From assembly GCA_030407005.1 (NCBI GenBank), contig JAUDYN010000001.1, positions 1,674,001 to 1,738,000 of the forward strand: 64,000 bases of DNA. The letters are read 5' to 3'. Both the position numbers and the translations under genes were made by a program. The DNA is from Desarmillaria ectypa. Its lineage: Eukaryota; Basidiomycota; Agaricomycetes; Agaricales; Physalacriaceae. Shown here piece by piece: positions 10,370-23,705 of the stretch; position 1 is the first letter of the stretch; every line of letters starts with the position of its first letter. The notes below the pieces were generated by a model. The model searched no databases, had not been told where the DNA came from, and worked only from the letters and a program-made list of their open reading frames with translations.

Positions 10370-12238
10370 CTGGGCCATCTCGTATGTATTTTTAGATGGA
10401 TATCATGGGCAAGGGCAAATTTGGTTGGTTTCATTTGATTCAGTCTGGACCTGTGTTTCTGACATTCGTTTTGTGTTCCAGGTATATTATTTCATCTTTC
10501 ACGACATGCATGCATTTGGATTGTATCACTATAATTTTACATCTCTGCCTATGGGGACTTCTAATGCCGGACTTGCTTTCTTTTCGCGAAGTTGGGGCTC
10601 ATTTCAAGTAACGGCCGTTAATTGCCATTTCAAAGGTACTCTTATTGGATTGTGATTATATGCATGCTGACGTCGGGTTTTCAGGTTTCTACAGCATGTA
10701 ATTTAGCTGTTTAGCTGTACAGAAGCTGTTAATATCGCCCGTTCTCCTTTCTCAATACAACCGCTATGTACAGTGTATCACTCCGCCCATATAAGCCTTA
10801 CCGCAAGGAGTGTAAAGTCTAAGTTCGAGGTGGGTATTTGAATGGCAAGTACTCCCTGAAAGTCTTCTGTGTTGTCCAGATTGCACCGTTGAATGGATTT
10901 CCCTTTAGGCCGCTCCTCGTTCACCTGCGTTGAATCGGGCGACATTGCAATTTATCTCTTGCAACGCTTGCGAACCATGGACTGCGGCTCCACCGCCTCT
11001 GTTAGTTACATGCAAAACTGATATTCTGCTGAAGTTTATTCTCATTCTTTTTGTAGCTTGTCGCGATTTGACGTTTCTTTCACTATTGTTTTTCCGTATC
11101 TGGCCGCAGACTTTGTTCTCGAAGTCGTCCCGATGATTTCTACAGACCATGACATCACCTGTTTGACTGACGCAATCAAATGGACGTCCTTCATAGAGTC
11201 ACTGCCTACCCCCTGTACAAGGTTTATCGTTCTCCCTTTAGACGAGGCGTCGGCGATCCGTGAGAAGGCTATACCGTGAATAAAGATGGTGCCGTACTTT
11301 CTCCCAGAACCGCAATTGAAATCGATAACAATCAATACCTCTGCTACCCTGTCACCGAATAACAACCGCCGGAATCCAGAAGGATGTCCAGCCCCAAAAG
11401 GATTTTGGCGAGCCATCGCGTGTGTATCGCGTGCAACTGATGTGGATAGATTTCTTGGTAAGGTTTCATCCTCTTTTCAACCATGACTTTCATGAACTCT
11501 TTTTCTCGAAATCGACAATTTTCTCATTGGCTGACGCTACGCTTACAAAGTCAAACAGTTTCTACTGCATCAGGCGAACAAAGAATCAACTGATGTTTGG
11601 ATTGGAAACAAAAGAAGGATATGAATGTAGGTGGGCAGCAGTTACGCAAATAAGAGGCGAGACCTTGTAGGTACGAGACAATGTCTTGGTGGTCAAACAA
11701 TGGGAACAATGGACCGAAGGAAGGGCGGAGGTCACAGTGCGTCGCTCTGTACACACTTTGTAGTGGCGGGCTGCCATTGGCCAGGGTGAGCCCGGATCAC
11801 ATGAATCAGGTTTGTCCTTGTTTGGGTTTCGGTTTACATCGCCTAAAAAGGAAGTGGTCAATGCGTGGTAATGGATGGAAATGGGAAGAAGCGAAATCCG
11901 GAGGGGAAATTCGGCCTCGTCCGCTTGTTACCTTCCAACCCATCACCCTCTTCGATCGCACATATCCCCCTTTTCCCGACTCAATTCCGTCGCCGTCGCT
12001 GTCAACGACCTCAAACACCCTTTGCTTATCGTCGACATCGTGCCCAACGTCATTGACGACATTCTGCTCCACTTTTTTTCGCCGTCGTTGGCCCCAATTT
12101 GGCCCTGTACGCGTCGCGCATTCCGTACACCGCGCCCATCGTTCGTCCCATCGCCGCCCACTGCACTCATATCTATCCTGTGTCATCCCATCTGTGCTCT
12201 GCCCTCTTCCCTTCCATCCTGCCCTCTGATTTGTTGAT
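10370..12238. other. Intergenic region and probable 5' leader of the Whi3-like gene
   Basis: Open frames near 10,930-11,670 on both strands look amorphous and were not accepted. From about 11,920 the plus strand is very C/T-rich, as in fungal 5' leaders. It probably contains the untranslated leader, and perhaps a first coding exon, of the RRM gene downstream; I could not place that exon. Confidence 0.4.
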
Positions 12239-15200
12239 GTGCTGAGCGTCCTTCGGTTTTCCCCCTCCCTGCCCATTTTTGTCACATCCCATTATCTGCC
12301 CATCCTGGCGTCTTCGACCCCCCTTCTACCAACCTCTGCTCACCAAGCGGACGAGGACTTCATCAACAAGTCCCTCCTAGATTCACTTGACGCTCAGGCC
12401 GACGCTGAGCCTATTGCGTCGTCTGACTCGGACCACGCTGCAGGACCTTCGTACGGTTCTGCCTCTAACTCATCCTCAGAAAGCTCCTCATCTGTTCCCT
12501 ATCACATGCACATCCAATCCCAGCAGCTCGTGGTATCTCGTTCAGACTCGCCGCCCGACAACGGTGCTCATCCCATGCTTCACCATATTCAATCTCAGGA
12601 AACATTGTACAATCTGCAACCTTCGCAAAACGGCATGTACACCACTGGCCACAGCAGCCATATACACCCCAACTCTGACTATCCCATCGACATCGATCCC
12701 CAGAAGCAGCAGCTCACATCAAAAATTAATGACGCCCCCCCTTCCTTCAGATCACCCTTTAGCGGTTTTACCAGTGCTGCTCGTTCTCGACATCACAACG
12801 CGCCTTCTATGCTCACTTCTCCCACCTCATATCGTGATTCCTCGACCTTTTACCCATCTGTTGCGGATATGTATCCTCAACAAATGACGTCGCCCACCCA
12901 CGTCCACATCCAAGCTTTCGAGCCTCGGGGAAGTTTTGACTTTTCTGGTAGCCAGACGGTAAACAGTGTGCCCAAGGCGTCTTTCAATGTTGTCGACCAT
13001 CAGTTCACGAACGGGCATTCTTCTCTTCTTCCCCCGCACAAATCCCAACCGCACAGTCAACAGTCGCAGCTTAATGGTTACGGCAGTCAGTACATGAACG
13101 GCATTCATTTGTCGTCACAAACGCCATATGGTCCTCACATTCCATCTGGTCCGGCTACGTCCTTAGTCAACGGAAATGTTGTAGGTGGTGCGGGTGGATC
13201 TGCGGTTCTATCGGGTGCCGGTAGCATGCTCATCAACAGCTCCGGTGCACCCTCTGGTCCGGTCCAGCAGCAAGAGGACATTTCAACTATCTTCGTTGTT
13301 GGTTTCCCCGACGATATGCAGGTGTGTACTTTTTTTTTCTGGCTTACGTGGCAGGGTAATCGACTTAACTGCTTCTCAGGAACGAGAATTCCAAAACATG
13401 TTTACTTTCTCTCCTGGATTTGAGGCTGCTACCCTCAAAATTCCCAACAAGGAGTACACGTCATATGGTGGTATCAACGGGGTCGGCGCAGCGGGTGTGC
13501 GCACCGCCGCTGGTTCGAATTATGCTCAAGCCTTTAACGGCTCTAATGATCCATATAACCTAGTTACCGTTAATCAAGGAGGTGTTGTCGTTGACGGTGG
13601 GCGTGACGGCATGTCGTCTTGGCCTGCACCCTCCGTCGACGACAGTGGTAGCGGTCAGTTCATGACTGGTGCCGGCCTCAGCATGCCTCCCCGGAAACAA
13701 ATCATCGGCTTTGCAAAGTTCAGGACACGGGAAGAGGCGCTATCAGCCCGAGATCTACTACAGGGTCGACGGGTCGACATCGAGAAGGGTGCTGTCTTAA
13801 AAGCTGAAATGGCGAAGAAGAACCTGCACACGAAGAGAGGAGTAGGCCCCATCCCCAGCAGCTTAGGAGGCGCCAGCGCTTCTGCCAATGTTATCTGTCA
13901 AGGAATGATTGGTGTTGGTGCACCTGGCATGAACGGTCTTCAGACGTCGCTGATCAACGGCGCGGGTGGTGGGCTTCTCGGAGGCGTGGGTTCCAATGAC
14001 ATGTATGGTATCGGAGTCGAAGCTCTTAATGTTAGAGAGCGGGAGTATCCCGGCGTCCCTCTCAGACCGCAGTGGCGAGACCATGTTACAGACATGAACG
14101 GCGTTATTCGAGATAGCAGAGATGACGAAGAACGCAAGCGGGAGAGAGAAGTTGCTGCCCTCAATGCTATGGGTCTTGGTCCTACACATCGTAGCGCCTC
14201 AGAGCGAGACGATGATGTCAGGGAATGGAAGAGACGCGAGAAGGAGATGCGACTGAGAACCGGAAATGTGACCGCTTATGATGCTTTCCACTCAGTGCCC
14301 CCTGGAATCTCACGACAGTCGTCCGCCAATACGGGACTGCTATCCACTGGAGAGCTACCCGCCGGCGCGACAGGCGGTCCGAGTCCCGTCGCCGGTGGAA
14401 ACGGTTACCAAATGACGTCTCTTGCAGGTCTTCAATCCTTCCAACAACCGGATGACATTTCTATTGGTCCGTGGGATAACGTCCGAAGGACTGGTAGTTC
14501 TGCTATTCCAATCAGACCTCCTTCGTCATCTCAGCGGTCATCCTCACCTACAGATCCCTCCTCTGTATCGGGCTCTTCGGTCCCATTTTCCGAAGGCCCT
14601 CGTCCATATTCACCGTCTCGCGAAGCTTTTATTGCCTCATCTCTTCATGATCCCACTGAACCACGGTCCCAAACGGACTCTCGTTCTTCGAGCACGAATG
14701 GTGGGTCGCAGAGTGGCAGAAGCTCGGGTAATGCTATTACAAATGAGGATATGTCGCGAGCAGTTGGAAATCTAGATGTGGGTACTCATCAAGGAAATAC
14801 TTCTCCACAGTTGCCGTCCCCTGCATCAGGGGCTAGTTCTGGTGGTAGTACAAGAAATGGCGTAGATCAGAATCCTCCTGTGAGTTATATCAATGGTTCA
14901 TCGCATGAGCTGGGTTCCTCATTTCAAATTTAGATTAATACGTTGTATGTTGGCAATTTACCGATCTCACCTCTGCCGCTTGGATGCCCTCCTGATGCGC
15001 TGGAGGAATCTTTACGAGAACTGTTCTCGTCACAGCCTGGGTACCGGCGATTGTCATTCAAACAAAAGAACTCCGGGCCCATGTGTTTCGTGGAGGTAAT
15101 TAATTTTACCCTCTATTACGGTGTAGATTCTGATAACTCTTCTATACAGTTTGAAGATGTCAATCACGCAGCGAAGGCACTAAACGAACTGTATGGCCAC

Positions 15201-15701
15201 CCTCTGGGAGGTTTGGTCAAGGGTGGGGGAATTCGGCTGTCGTATAGCAAGAATCCTCTTGGTGTTCGTACGCCTACCAGCGCCACTGGTGGCGGGTCTA
15301 TGCAGCATCAGCAGCAATCGCAACCCACCTATTCGGGAGGGGCGTATAGCTGCCAGGGTGACGAACGGCCAAGCGTTTCCAAACGGGATGCTGTCTTATC
15401 GCCTCCGCCCCATCACTCACATAGTTACCTCGCGTCACCTCCCCCACGATTTTTTTCGAGCTCGCCCTCATCGATGGTGTTTGGTGGATCAGCGTCGTCA
15501 CGTACTGGTTCGTACGGATACTCCTTGACGTCTTCCGCCACCTCAGGGAGCCCAGCCTTCTCACCTTTTGGCGTGTCTCCTATGCATAATAAACCCGATC
15601 ATAGTCTTCCTGATCAGCAGCAAGACCATCATTCACATCATTTCATTCCACGAGCATTGTCACCCAGTGTCCACAGCATAGAACCCGCCCGGGCAGTATA
15701 A
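12239..15701 (+). CDS. Whi3-like RNA-binding protein with two RRMs (5' end unresolved)
   Basis: Exons ..13321, 13380..14879, 14934..15095 and 15150..15701. The reading frame is open from 12239, but the first in-frame ATG is at 12503, giving 1,010 aa; the true start may be in an upstream exon. RRM1 begins [11 protein letters not shown] (about aa 260) and resumes at [20 protein letters not shown] (about 377), so its two RNP halves are separated by an approximately 100-residue Gly/Asn-rich insertion. RRM2 (about 774-865) has [15 protein letters not shown] and [11 protein letters not shown], with KNPLGVRTP immediately after, as in the Whi3 family. The rest is Ser/Gln/His-rich low complexity. Whi3 proteins bind mRNAs (for example cyclin mRNA) and form cytoplasmic assemblies that set cell-cycle and polarity timing. 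Introns are 54-58 nt. Confidence 0.85.
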
Positions 15702-17778
15702 GCGGACGGCAAGTTCGACCTCGACACGCATTTCGCATATGACACGCAATATTATTTCTCGCAATTTTCCACCGATGTACCAATGAGCCACGTTCCAGCC
15801 CTTAACGCATTCTACAATCCAATCAAGTCTTATTCTTTTTGGTTCTGCTCTCTGCCGCTCTCATCCTTTCAGGACTGTTTCATCTGTCGCAAGCCATCAT
15901 ATATATCGCTCGTCTCACCTCTCACTATTTCGTTCTTCGACAATCATCACTACCAATTATATATTGCTCTCACTTTTTCATTGTCATACACAGTACTTCA
16001 TCCTCATATATTCCACTACTGTTGCAATATCCACTATATAGTTGTTACTGCCCTTGTTGTCCTTCTTTCTTCATCCATCTCCCTTGCATCATGCACGTTG
16101 TTTATTTAGGGCCGCTGTGGGATGCAGCAAGGTCTAAATGGTCATGTATATTATGTTCTGCAAATCTATAGCAATTTTTCGCGAACCTCGGATTTAGACA
16201 CACTTTCGCTCTGCAGTTGCGTCCGAGTGTCGCCCTTGCGTTGCTAGTGGTAAAATAAGGTATCCTATCCGCAATAAATCCCCTCAAAGTTTCACAATCT
16301 CATACATAGTTAATGTCGCCACTGGCATCGACATGTTGTCCTGGTAAGTCAAGTCTTCGAGTTTCAAGTTAGCTTCACCGAACTGTGAGAGAAGCGCCAA
16401 CACAGCTTTCACCTCACGTCGGAATTCCGTGTTTGGTCCTTCCTCCGTGAATGACACGTATAGTCTCGCTGAGTGCCATTTCTACACGTTTGTATGCTCA
16501 GCACTTCACTGCCAACGCGAAACAACTCCCTTTATAGGATTAATATATATCATTTGTAAGGGGACCCGAAGAGCAGGTGACACGAAGAGCGCTTCGTCGT
16601 ATTTGCAGATGCCCGTTGCATTATGAAAGTCTGTGATTGCTACCTGTTAGCTTTGTATTCTGACTGATGCACATATTTGCCTTCGGTCGGTTCTGAATAT
16701 CCCACTGTACTGGTGGAATGTACATTGCCCGACCTGTTATCGCTCAATGGGAATCGCTCTCCCTGTGACTTATGATCTGGAGAACTGGAGGTGCAGGGCT
16801 GGAAAGGCAATGCTCTTGATAACCGACATACCCCCGCGAATGTACATATTTCATTCCATTGGATCTGATTTCCTATCTGCACCACCCGCAGCATGCGATG
16901 TCCGCTTCTCAGACCTATTTATCTGTTCATTGGCACCTGTTATGTGACGACAGAATGACAACTCAAGCGAATGGATTTCGGAGTACAATTTCATGATAGA
17001 TCTCTTTCTGGATAGTTTACTAGTTGCCGTATTATTTTCTGCGCTGGTCGTAGCTACGCGTAACTGCGGCCGCGGGCATAGTCCGCATTCCAGGAGCTCC
17101 AAGAATGCGACTTTGCTTCTCCAACCAGGTGAAATAAAAGGTGGTACAATGACCCTGATGGGAAGGGATGGTTAGTGAAACGTCAAGAAGCCCAGAAAAC
17201 GTAGGAGATCTGCCAAAGAAATCGCTTGGACGTAGTAAATGCGGTCAGAAATGCGATCTTCGCTCTACTTGCTAACCTTACCCTGCAGTACGGGTTCCTT
17301 GTTTTCCTTCGAATGTGAACGTGTGAGTCTTTACGACGTGATTTTCCGTAACAATATAAGAGCTACAGGTCTTGTGGGGAGTTCCTGGCATGTTGCATTG
17401 GTCCTTTTCCTCCCTCTTCTGAGCGTCTGCATTCCTTAACAAGTGTGATTGGATGTAGTGTAAATAATATAGATAGCTTCGCGTGGAGTTTCTATCTTTA
17501 ACTGCGATTTGCTTTGTTGTCAGGAAATTTGAGTCGGAAATCGGAAAGACAAATAAGGCATGGACTGACGGCATTCGTAGCCACTGGGCTGGCTCCCGCC
17601 GACAATTCTCTTTCTTGTCCCACCAGACGACCTCAAACCTCACCATCCTACCTACCCTCCTTATTCACGATCCAGTCTTCTTTCTGAAGCGACATATACA
17701 CGTCTGCCGTCCTGCAGGCCTACGCTCTTCACGACCAACTATCTGCTCAATTTCTTGAACGACCGTTGCTGATAGAAA
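15702..17778. other. Long intergenic region, no gene seen
   Basis: About 2.1 kb holding the 3' end of the Whi3-like transcript and the 5' leader of the CSC1 gene. The sequence is T/C-rich around 15,800-16,090 and again before 17,778. Short frames on both strands lack recognisable domains. Confidence 0.45.
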
Positions 17779-20700
17779 ATGGGCGGTCTCGATGATGCTG
17801 GAAACATCCTCAATACGAACTCGCGGACGCTGGCGCCCGCTGCCGTTGGATCTCAGGTGGTGTTGATGAGTATCATTTCAGTGCGTATCCTATCTTGTCG
17901 ACCGACACTACATCATTAACATGTAATCAGACTGTTACCGTCCTTGCCTTCAACTTTTTACGTCCCAAAAACAAGGTAGGTGTATCCTTTACAATTATCC
18001 TGAGCATGTACCCATGTTTTCCTCCTAGATTATCTACGAGCCAAAGGTCAAGTATCACGTCGGAAACAAGCCCCCACCTCGGATAAATGACTCTGTCCTG
18101 TTCGGTTGGCTTCCCCCGCTACTCCACACGAAAGAACCTGAGCTCGTCGAAAAAATTGGTCTTGATGCAGTCACTTTCCTTCGTTTCCTGCGACTCATGC
18201 GCTGGCTGTTCACCGGTGTCGCTATTATGACTTGCGGCATTCTCATCCCTATCAACTTCGTTTACAACCTTAAGAAGGTCAACTCCGACAACCGTGATGT
18301 CCTGAGTATGTTGACGATTCGTGATGTATCTGGTAACCTCCTCTTCGTCCATGTTACGGTGTCCTACCTAATCACAGGCCTCATCATCGCCCTTGTTCAC
18401 ATCAATTGGACGCAAGTCGTACGATTGCGTCGGGAGTGGTACCGGTCTCCGGAATACCTCCAGTCTTTCTACGCTCGGACCCTTACCGTGAGGCATGTGC
18501 CAAAGAAGTATCAGTCGGATATGGGTATCAAGGACATCTTTGAATCCGTGCACGTTCCTTATCCTACGACTAGCGTTCATATAGGAAGGAGGGTTGGAAA
18601 GCTCCCGGAGTTGATTGAGTATCACAATGACACTGTTAGAGAGCTGGAGCAGTATCTCGTCAAATACCTAAAGGGTGGGAAGATAGGCAAGAGACGGCCA
18701 ACTGTTAGAATTGGTAGTCGTTGTGGTCTTGGTGGGCAAAGACATGACGCTATCGAATTTTATACGTGAGTTCCTGTCATTTGCGTCGGGTGCTCTTTCT
18801 CATCACAACAATACATTTAGGGCAAAGCTTAAGCGCACAGAGGCTGCCATAGAGGAATATCGCTCCCAAATAGACACTCGTAAAGCAGAAAACTATGGGT
18901 TTGCGAGTATGGCTGCGGTACCTTACGCTCACATCGTGGCCAAGTTATTGAATGGCAAGCATCCTAAAGGAACAGACATTGAACTAGCTCCCAATCCCAA
19001 AGATATCGTGAGTCATGTTTCGGTTTTTTCGTCAACGACACCTAATCACGTCGACCCGTAGATCTGGGAGAACATGAACAAATCTGAAGGTGCACTGGCA
19101 AGGAAGAAGTTGACTGGATTTCTCTTTCTGGCCCTCGTATGTTTCTTCAACACAGTGCCCTTGTTCATTATATCAGTGTTGGCCAATTTGGATTCGGTAA
19201 GTAACACAGCTTAACACTCTACTCGTTCTGACCACCTTTTAGTTGACAGCATACGTGTCATTTCTTGCAGAATGGTCGTCTTCTTCACCTACGTCCTTTG
19301 CTTTCGTTTCTGGTGTTCTTCCACCGGCCGTGTCCGGTCTTTTTGGGTTCTTTTTGCCTGTAATCATGAGATGGTTGTCGCAGGTACGAGGCTGTACAAA
19401 AGCAGCCGTGTACATCTTCCCTGACATCTTCTTTCCCCTTCTTCCAGTACATGGGTGCTCTTACGCACTCTAGACTTGACCGTGCTGTCGTCGCTCGCTA
19501 CTTTGCTTTTTTGGTCATCTCGCAATTGATTATCTTCACGTTGATTGGTGTCATTTTTAGTGCGTCGTACCATTTACATGCATCGACTTAAACTTATCTT
19601 CGTTCAGATTCGGTGAAACAGATCGTAGCACAGGTCGGGAAAAAGAGTTTCAATGAGATCATTAGCAATCTTGATAGTGAGTTCTACCTTTCCGGTATAT
19701 GCATATATTCCTGATTTTTTCATACTTTTAGCCCTGCCCGATACCATTAACAGGACTTATATTGATCAGGCATCTTATTGGCTGACATTCTTCCCGTGCG
19801 TAGGCTCCCTTGGGGCGGGTACTCTTAAGCTGATTTGATAAATTGTAGTTTGCGTGGTTTTCTAGTAGTCTTTGATTTGGCCCAGATTATCAACTTGCTA
19901 TGGCTGTCGTTCAAGACTCAGTGAGCGAAGTCGTTCTCGTAAGTAATCTTTAACGCTTATCTCGTTACAGTGTGTTTGGTCGTACTCCGCGTGACATCCG
20001 AGAGTGGACTCAGCCCCCCATCTTCCCGTATGCGGTGTATTAGTAGGTGGATTTCTCTCTCATTGGAGTGACAGAGCACTGATGGTCATATACTTAAGCG
20101 GCAATACTGTGAGTTCTCATTCGTGTAGCAGGCACGTCTTTATTGAACTATACCTTTAGCTGTTCATGGCTTCCGTCGGACTAGTGTTTGCTCCCCTCGC
20201 ACCGCTAGTGCCCTTAGCTGCTGCTATCGTCTTCTGGATGAGCTCCTTCGTATACAAATATCAACTGATGTTTGTGTTCGTGAGCAAGGTTGAGACTGGT
20301 GGCGTAAGTGCATTCAAAGGGTTTACGACTCTTGTTCACTATTCAAATATACAGCGAATGTGGAATGTTATCATGAACCGCCTGTTATTTTGCGTTTCCC
20401 TTATGCAAGCTTTACTTATTCTGAGTAAGTTTTTTCTACCAATGCTTGGGATGGTTCCTTATTGGTCTGTGCAGCCATCGGCCTTCAATACGGTTTCAAG
20501 TCACTACAATGGCTCATTACTATTCCTCCCATCATTATTGTCGCTGCGTACAAGATCTACGCCAATAAGGTGTTTGACAGCGCATTCCGTTACTACAATC
20601 CTTCGGAAGAGGAACTTCGGCTGGCAAAGGTGCATTCGGAACGCGCTGATAACAAGGGCAACAAGCTAGGAAAACGCTTCGGACATCCCGCCCTTCATGC

Positions 20701-21515
20701 TGATTTGTTCACGCCAATGTTGCATGCGAACATGATGCCTCTCCTTGGTCAAGTGTACAAAGGCAAGATTGGTAGAGACCAAGCGAAGCTTGATGAGTAC
20801 GGCGGGCAGAAGATGGATGCACAGGTTGTCGAAGGTGGTATCCGGATTGCTGCCATTGATCAAGTAAGTATGCCTTGTATCGACATACTTGTCTGCTCAC
20901 ATCTATCCTTAGCGTGATCTCGAATATGACCCTGTCCAATATCAACGTGATCGCGGTGAACTGGACTGGGACGCTCGATCAATAAACTCCACCGCAATTT
21001 TGGATAGCGTTCCTCCAAATTCCAACTTCTATGGCAGCAGTACAACATTGCTCAACGGCTACGACCGTGATCGATATCTTGCCGGCGGAAGCAGTTCTAC
21101 CCCACCTGCCGAAAACTTTGAGTTGACCACGATGGATTCCTCACGAGAGCCTCTCCTCAGTCCACGATCGCAGATGTACTATCAACAGCAGCAAGGCTTC
21201 GATTCGTCGCAGTCCCTGGCGCCGTCAATACCACCGACAATGTATAATGATGGTGCTATGAGGGAGGCGCCAGTACATCGGCCGCAGGGTTCACAGTCAT
21301 CATTCTACGCCGGAGTACCTATGGATAGGACAATGAGCCCATTCCAGCAGGAGCGAAGTGGTAGCCCGTTTGTGGAGCGCCGTAGTGGCAGCCCACTAGG
21401 TGGGCGAACTGCCAGTCCTCGGCCATACGCCAACCAACAGCGGCAATATTCTCATGACCGGGGCCCTTCTGGGGGCAGTGGCAATATGGCGGGCCGTGGT
21501 ACATATAGAGGTTGA
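17779..21515 (+). CDS. CSC1/OSCA-type (DUF221) osmosensitive calcium-permeable cation channel
   Basis: Sixteen exons (17779..17880, 17931..17975, 18029..18765, 18821..19007, 19062..19196, 19243..19383, 19448..19559, 19608..19676, 19732..19795, 19849..19920, 19971..20042, 20099..20108, 20160..20303, 20355..20424, 20475..20863, 20913..21515), 983 aa, all phases closing. The protein has an N-terminal TM, the conserved GWLPPLLHTKEPELVEKIGL, LDAVTFLRFLR, a cytosolic RRM-like loop (FYARTLTVRHVPKKYQ...), and a pore-domain series of TM helices including VGLVFAPLAPLVPLAAAIVF. The last 200 residues are a Ser/Pro/Gln-rich cytosolic tail with repeated GSP motifs. The family forms dimeric mechanically or osmotically gated channels in the plasma or vacuolar membrane. 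Exon 12 is only 10 nt and is needed to keep the TM helix in frame. Confidence 0.92.
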
Positions 21516-21884
21516 CGGGATTCTCTGTTATTGTTACCTATTGCATTGCATTCCTTCTTTATACTTGGACGATGTAGGGGTGGATTTAGTTGATCTGATG
21601 GACCATGTACTACAGTATAAGTATATTATTGTGACGGATGGACGCTGCTGATACCGACGATTCACCTAATGCCTTTCGAAGGAGCAGATGCACTGGGACA
21701 ACCATTCGCATACTTATCTCAATATACACTACGGTTTTGGTTCATAGCCCAAGCCCCTATTGACTTTAAGAGAACGAGTTTGTGCTTGTTTGCATTAGAA
21801 GCTAATTGACGTTTTCGGCTGTCAACACATCCTCAAGGTCCTCAAAGTATTCAAGGCGTCGGCACTCCTTTTTTTTACAGCAAA
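21516..21884. other. Intergenic / promoter region of the eL33 gene
   Basis: 369 bp. A T-rich tract ending in an acceptor-like TTTTTTTTACAG lies directly before the eL33 ATG, suggesting a possible 5'-UTR intron or a pyrimidine-rich ribosomal-protein promoter. No coding potential was seen. Confidence 0.4.
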
Positions 21885-22483
21885 ATGGGCTCAACGAGGT
21901 GAGAGGTCCTTCTTAATGTCTCCAAGATGCCGCATCTGCAATATGGAGCCTTTTGGATGGCTGGAAACGATGGATGGACGCCGACTCGAATGGATGACGC
22001 TAACGGTCTTTTGGCAGATTGTACTGCAAAGGTCGTGTCCTTGGACACAAGCGAGCCAAGCGCAACTCTCGCCCCAACACCTCCCTCCTTCAGATTGAGG
22101 GTGTCGCTACCAAAGAGGATGCCCAGTTCTACCTCGGAAAGGTACGTTTAATCAGCTGCTGAAATCATCTTGCGTATCAATGTGTTTCTTCCCTTTTAGC
22201 GGGTTGCATATGTCTACAAGGCGAAGCGGGAAGTAAAGGGATCTAAAGTGCGAGTCATCTGGGGGTGCGTATATCGGTTTTCCGGTAGATGACCTACTCA
22301 ATTTCTTCGACAGACGAGTGACCCGGCCACATGGAGGCTCTGGTGTCGTAAAATCAAAATTCCGTTCCAACCTCCCTCCCCGCGCGTTCGGTGCTAGTGT
22401 TCGAGTGGTACGCCACCCTAACATACTCTCCTACCGCATTTTGGCTTACGTCCCTCTAGATGCTCTACCCCTCGACAATCTAA
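21885..22483 (+). CDS. rpl33: 60S ribosomal protein eL33 (L35Ae)
   Basis: Five exons (21885..21898, 22018..22141, 22200..22264, 22314..22407, 22460..22483), 106 aa, the usual length for eL33. It begins [20 protein letters not shown] and continues with [30 protein letters not shown] and [20 protein letters not shown], all hallmark eL33 motifs. It ends RVMLYPSTI. The first intron (119 nt, after 14 coding bases) is unusually long for this window, a pattern common in fungal ribosomal-protein genes. Component of the large cytosolic ribosomal subunit. Confidence 0.96.
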
Positions 22484-22830
22484 GTTGTCCGTCTATGTGT
22501 ATATGTATGGCACCTATGGCACTTTCCCATCCGATTCACATAACACAATATGACATGCTTGGGTGCATATACACACATTATACTGAGATCGAGTGAAGCT
22601 CGCCATTGAGCTACCTACAGTCAACGCTATTTAAAACAGAAGACATAAGAACCCCTTGTACGGATGATGCGTTACTGTGAGATCGGTTATAATCAACTTC
22701 TTCTAACTACTTAAGATGGATACAAGGGGTTGAATTCTATCTGAAGCGGTCTCATTCTCACTGGTGACTGTGACTCCTTCCAGCAAGTAATACCGTTGCA
22801 TCATGCTAAGTGACCTAAGCCTTATGGCTA
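22484..22830. other. Intergenic region, no gene seen
   Basis: 3' flank of eL33, between it and the decayed UstYa-like gene on the opposite strand. Nothing was recognised. Confidence 0.45.
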
Positions 22831-23705
22831 TCAGAGAAGAAGTGTAACTCCCAGTTTGAGGTCTCCGTTGTATACAGCTGCTGGTTTTTGACTGCTTCGT
22901 CGTACAAGGCAGACCAGTCCTTGCAAAGATAGAATGTCGGGATAGCCACTTGACGGCATCTCTACGACGATATCACAATGGCAACGACGGCAGGTGATCA
23001 TCCGCCTCAAATAATTCAGGCAATGGCGAATAACGGCAGGTGTTTCCTCTGGTGGGAGTGGGTTGTCGATGTCCTTCCATCTAGCCAAAATATTGTCGCG
23101 AATGATACCAAGGCAGCGGAGCTCATGAAGGGACGTTCAGAGTCCTGCTCTCCGAGGTATATCAGGTCGTCGCCAGGAACCAGACTGTCTCACTCTGCCT
23201 TTGCGACGGAGCCGTGTATGCCATAATGAACGGAGTCTTCAAACGCCATTAAGATGGGATCGAGGACAGGTATACGCCATGAATTGATAACCTGCTGTGA
23301 GCGCCTGATAGAAGCTGAGTTCACGAGTCCTTTCGGGGAGGGGGGGCAAACTTACTGTGAGTGCTCAGACGCAGTATTTAATTCTGAATCCAAATGATGC
23401 ATTCTATCTGTAGGCCTATAGCTCCGCATATGGCGACAAGAGTAGCGGGCGCATCGGGCTGCCCCGCTCAGCGAAGAGATTGCCGAGTCGCATTGCTCAA
23501 AGAACTGGGGGTACGGAACTGAGAAGACAAAAGTGTTATAACAAGGCTAGAGCAGTAATCAGAAAACAAAATACCCAAAGTTCGATACTCCGTAAGGTCA
23601 AATCCAACAGTGGAGGATAATCAACATGCTCGACGACTGTATGCCCTATCGGAGCTTCCTCCTGTGTTTGGGGTGTTTGGGATCCACTCAATAGTCATCC
23701 CCAGT
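22831..23705 (-). pseudogene. Decayed UstYa-like (DUF3328) oxidase gene
   Basis: Read on the minus strand, the pieces of a DUF3328/UstYa protein appear in order. There is a cytosolic segment and TM helix (LDLTLRSIELWVFCFLITAL, about 23,545-23,610), a luminal FEDSVHYGIHG motif (about 23,215-23,250), the first metal-type motif HELRCLGIIRDN (about 23,095-23,135) and the second, HCLNYLRRMITC (about 22,995-23,030). UstYa family members are copper-dependent oxidases that modify fungal peptides and other metabolites. The gene is broken. A TGA at 23190-23192 replaces the Trp that normally follows Ala-Glu in this motif, and a frameshift lies between the YLGEQ segment and HELRC (about 23,130-23,160). 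No start codon is in frame with the TM exon. The second lesion could instead be unusual splicing. Confidence 0.7.

Noticed and set aside
10905..11670. Several open frames of 65-124 codons on both strands
   Set aside because: They overlap each other, have no recognisable domain and no consistent splicing. They probably lie in intergenic or leader DNA.
11681..12229. 182-codon plus-strand frame upstream of the Whi3-like gene
   Set aside because: The composition follows the C/T-rich leader, and other frames are equally open. I could not connect it to the RRM gene.
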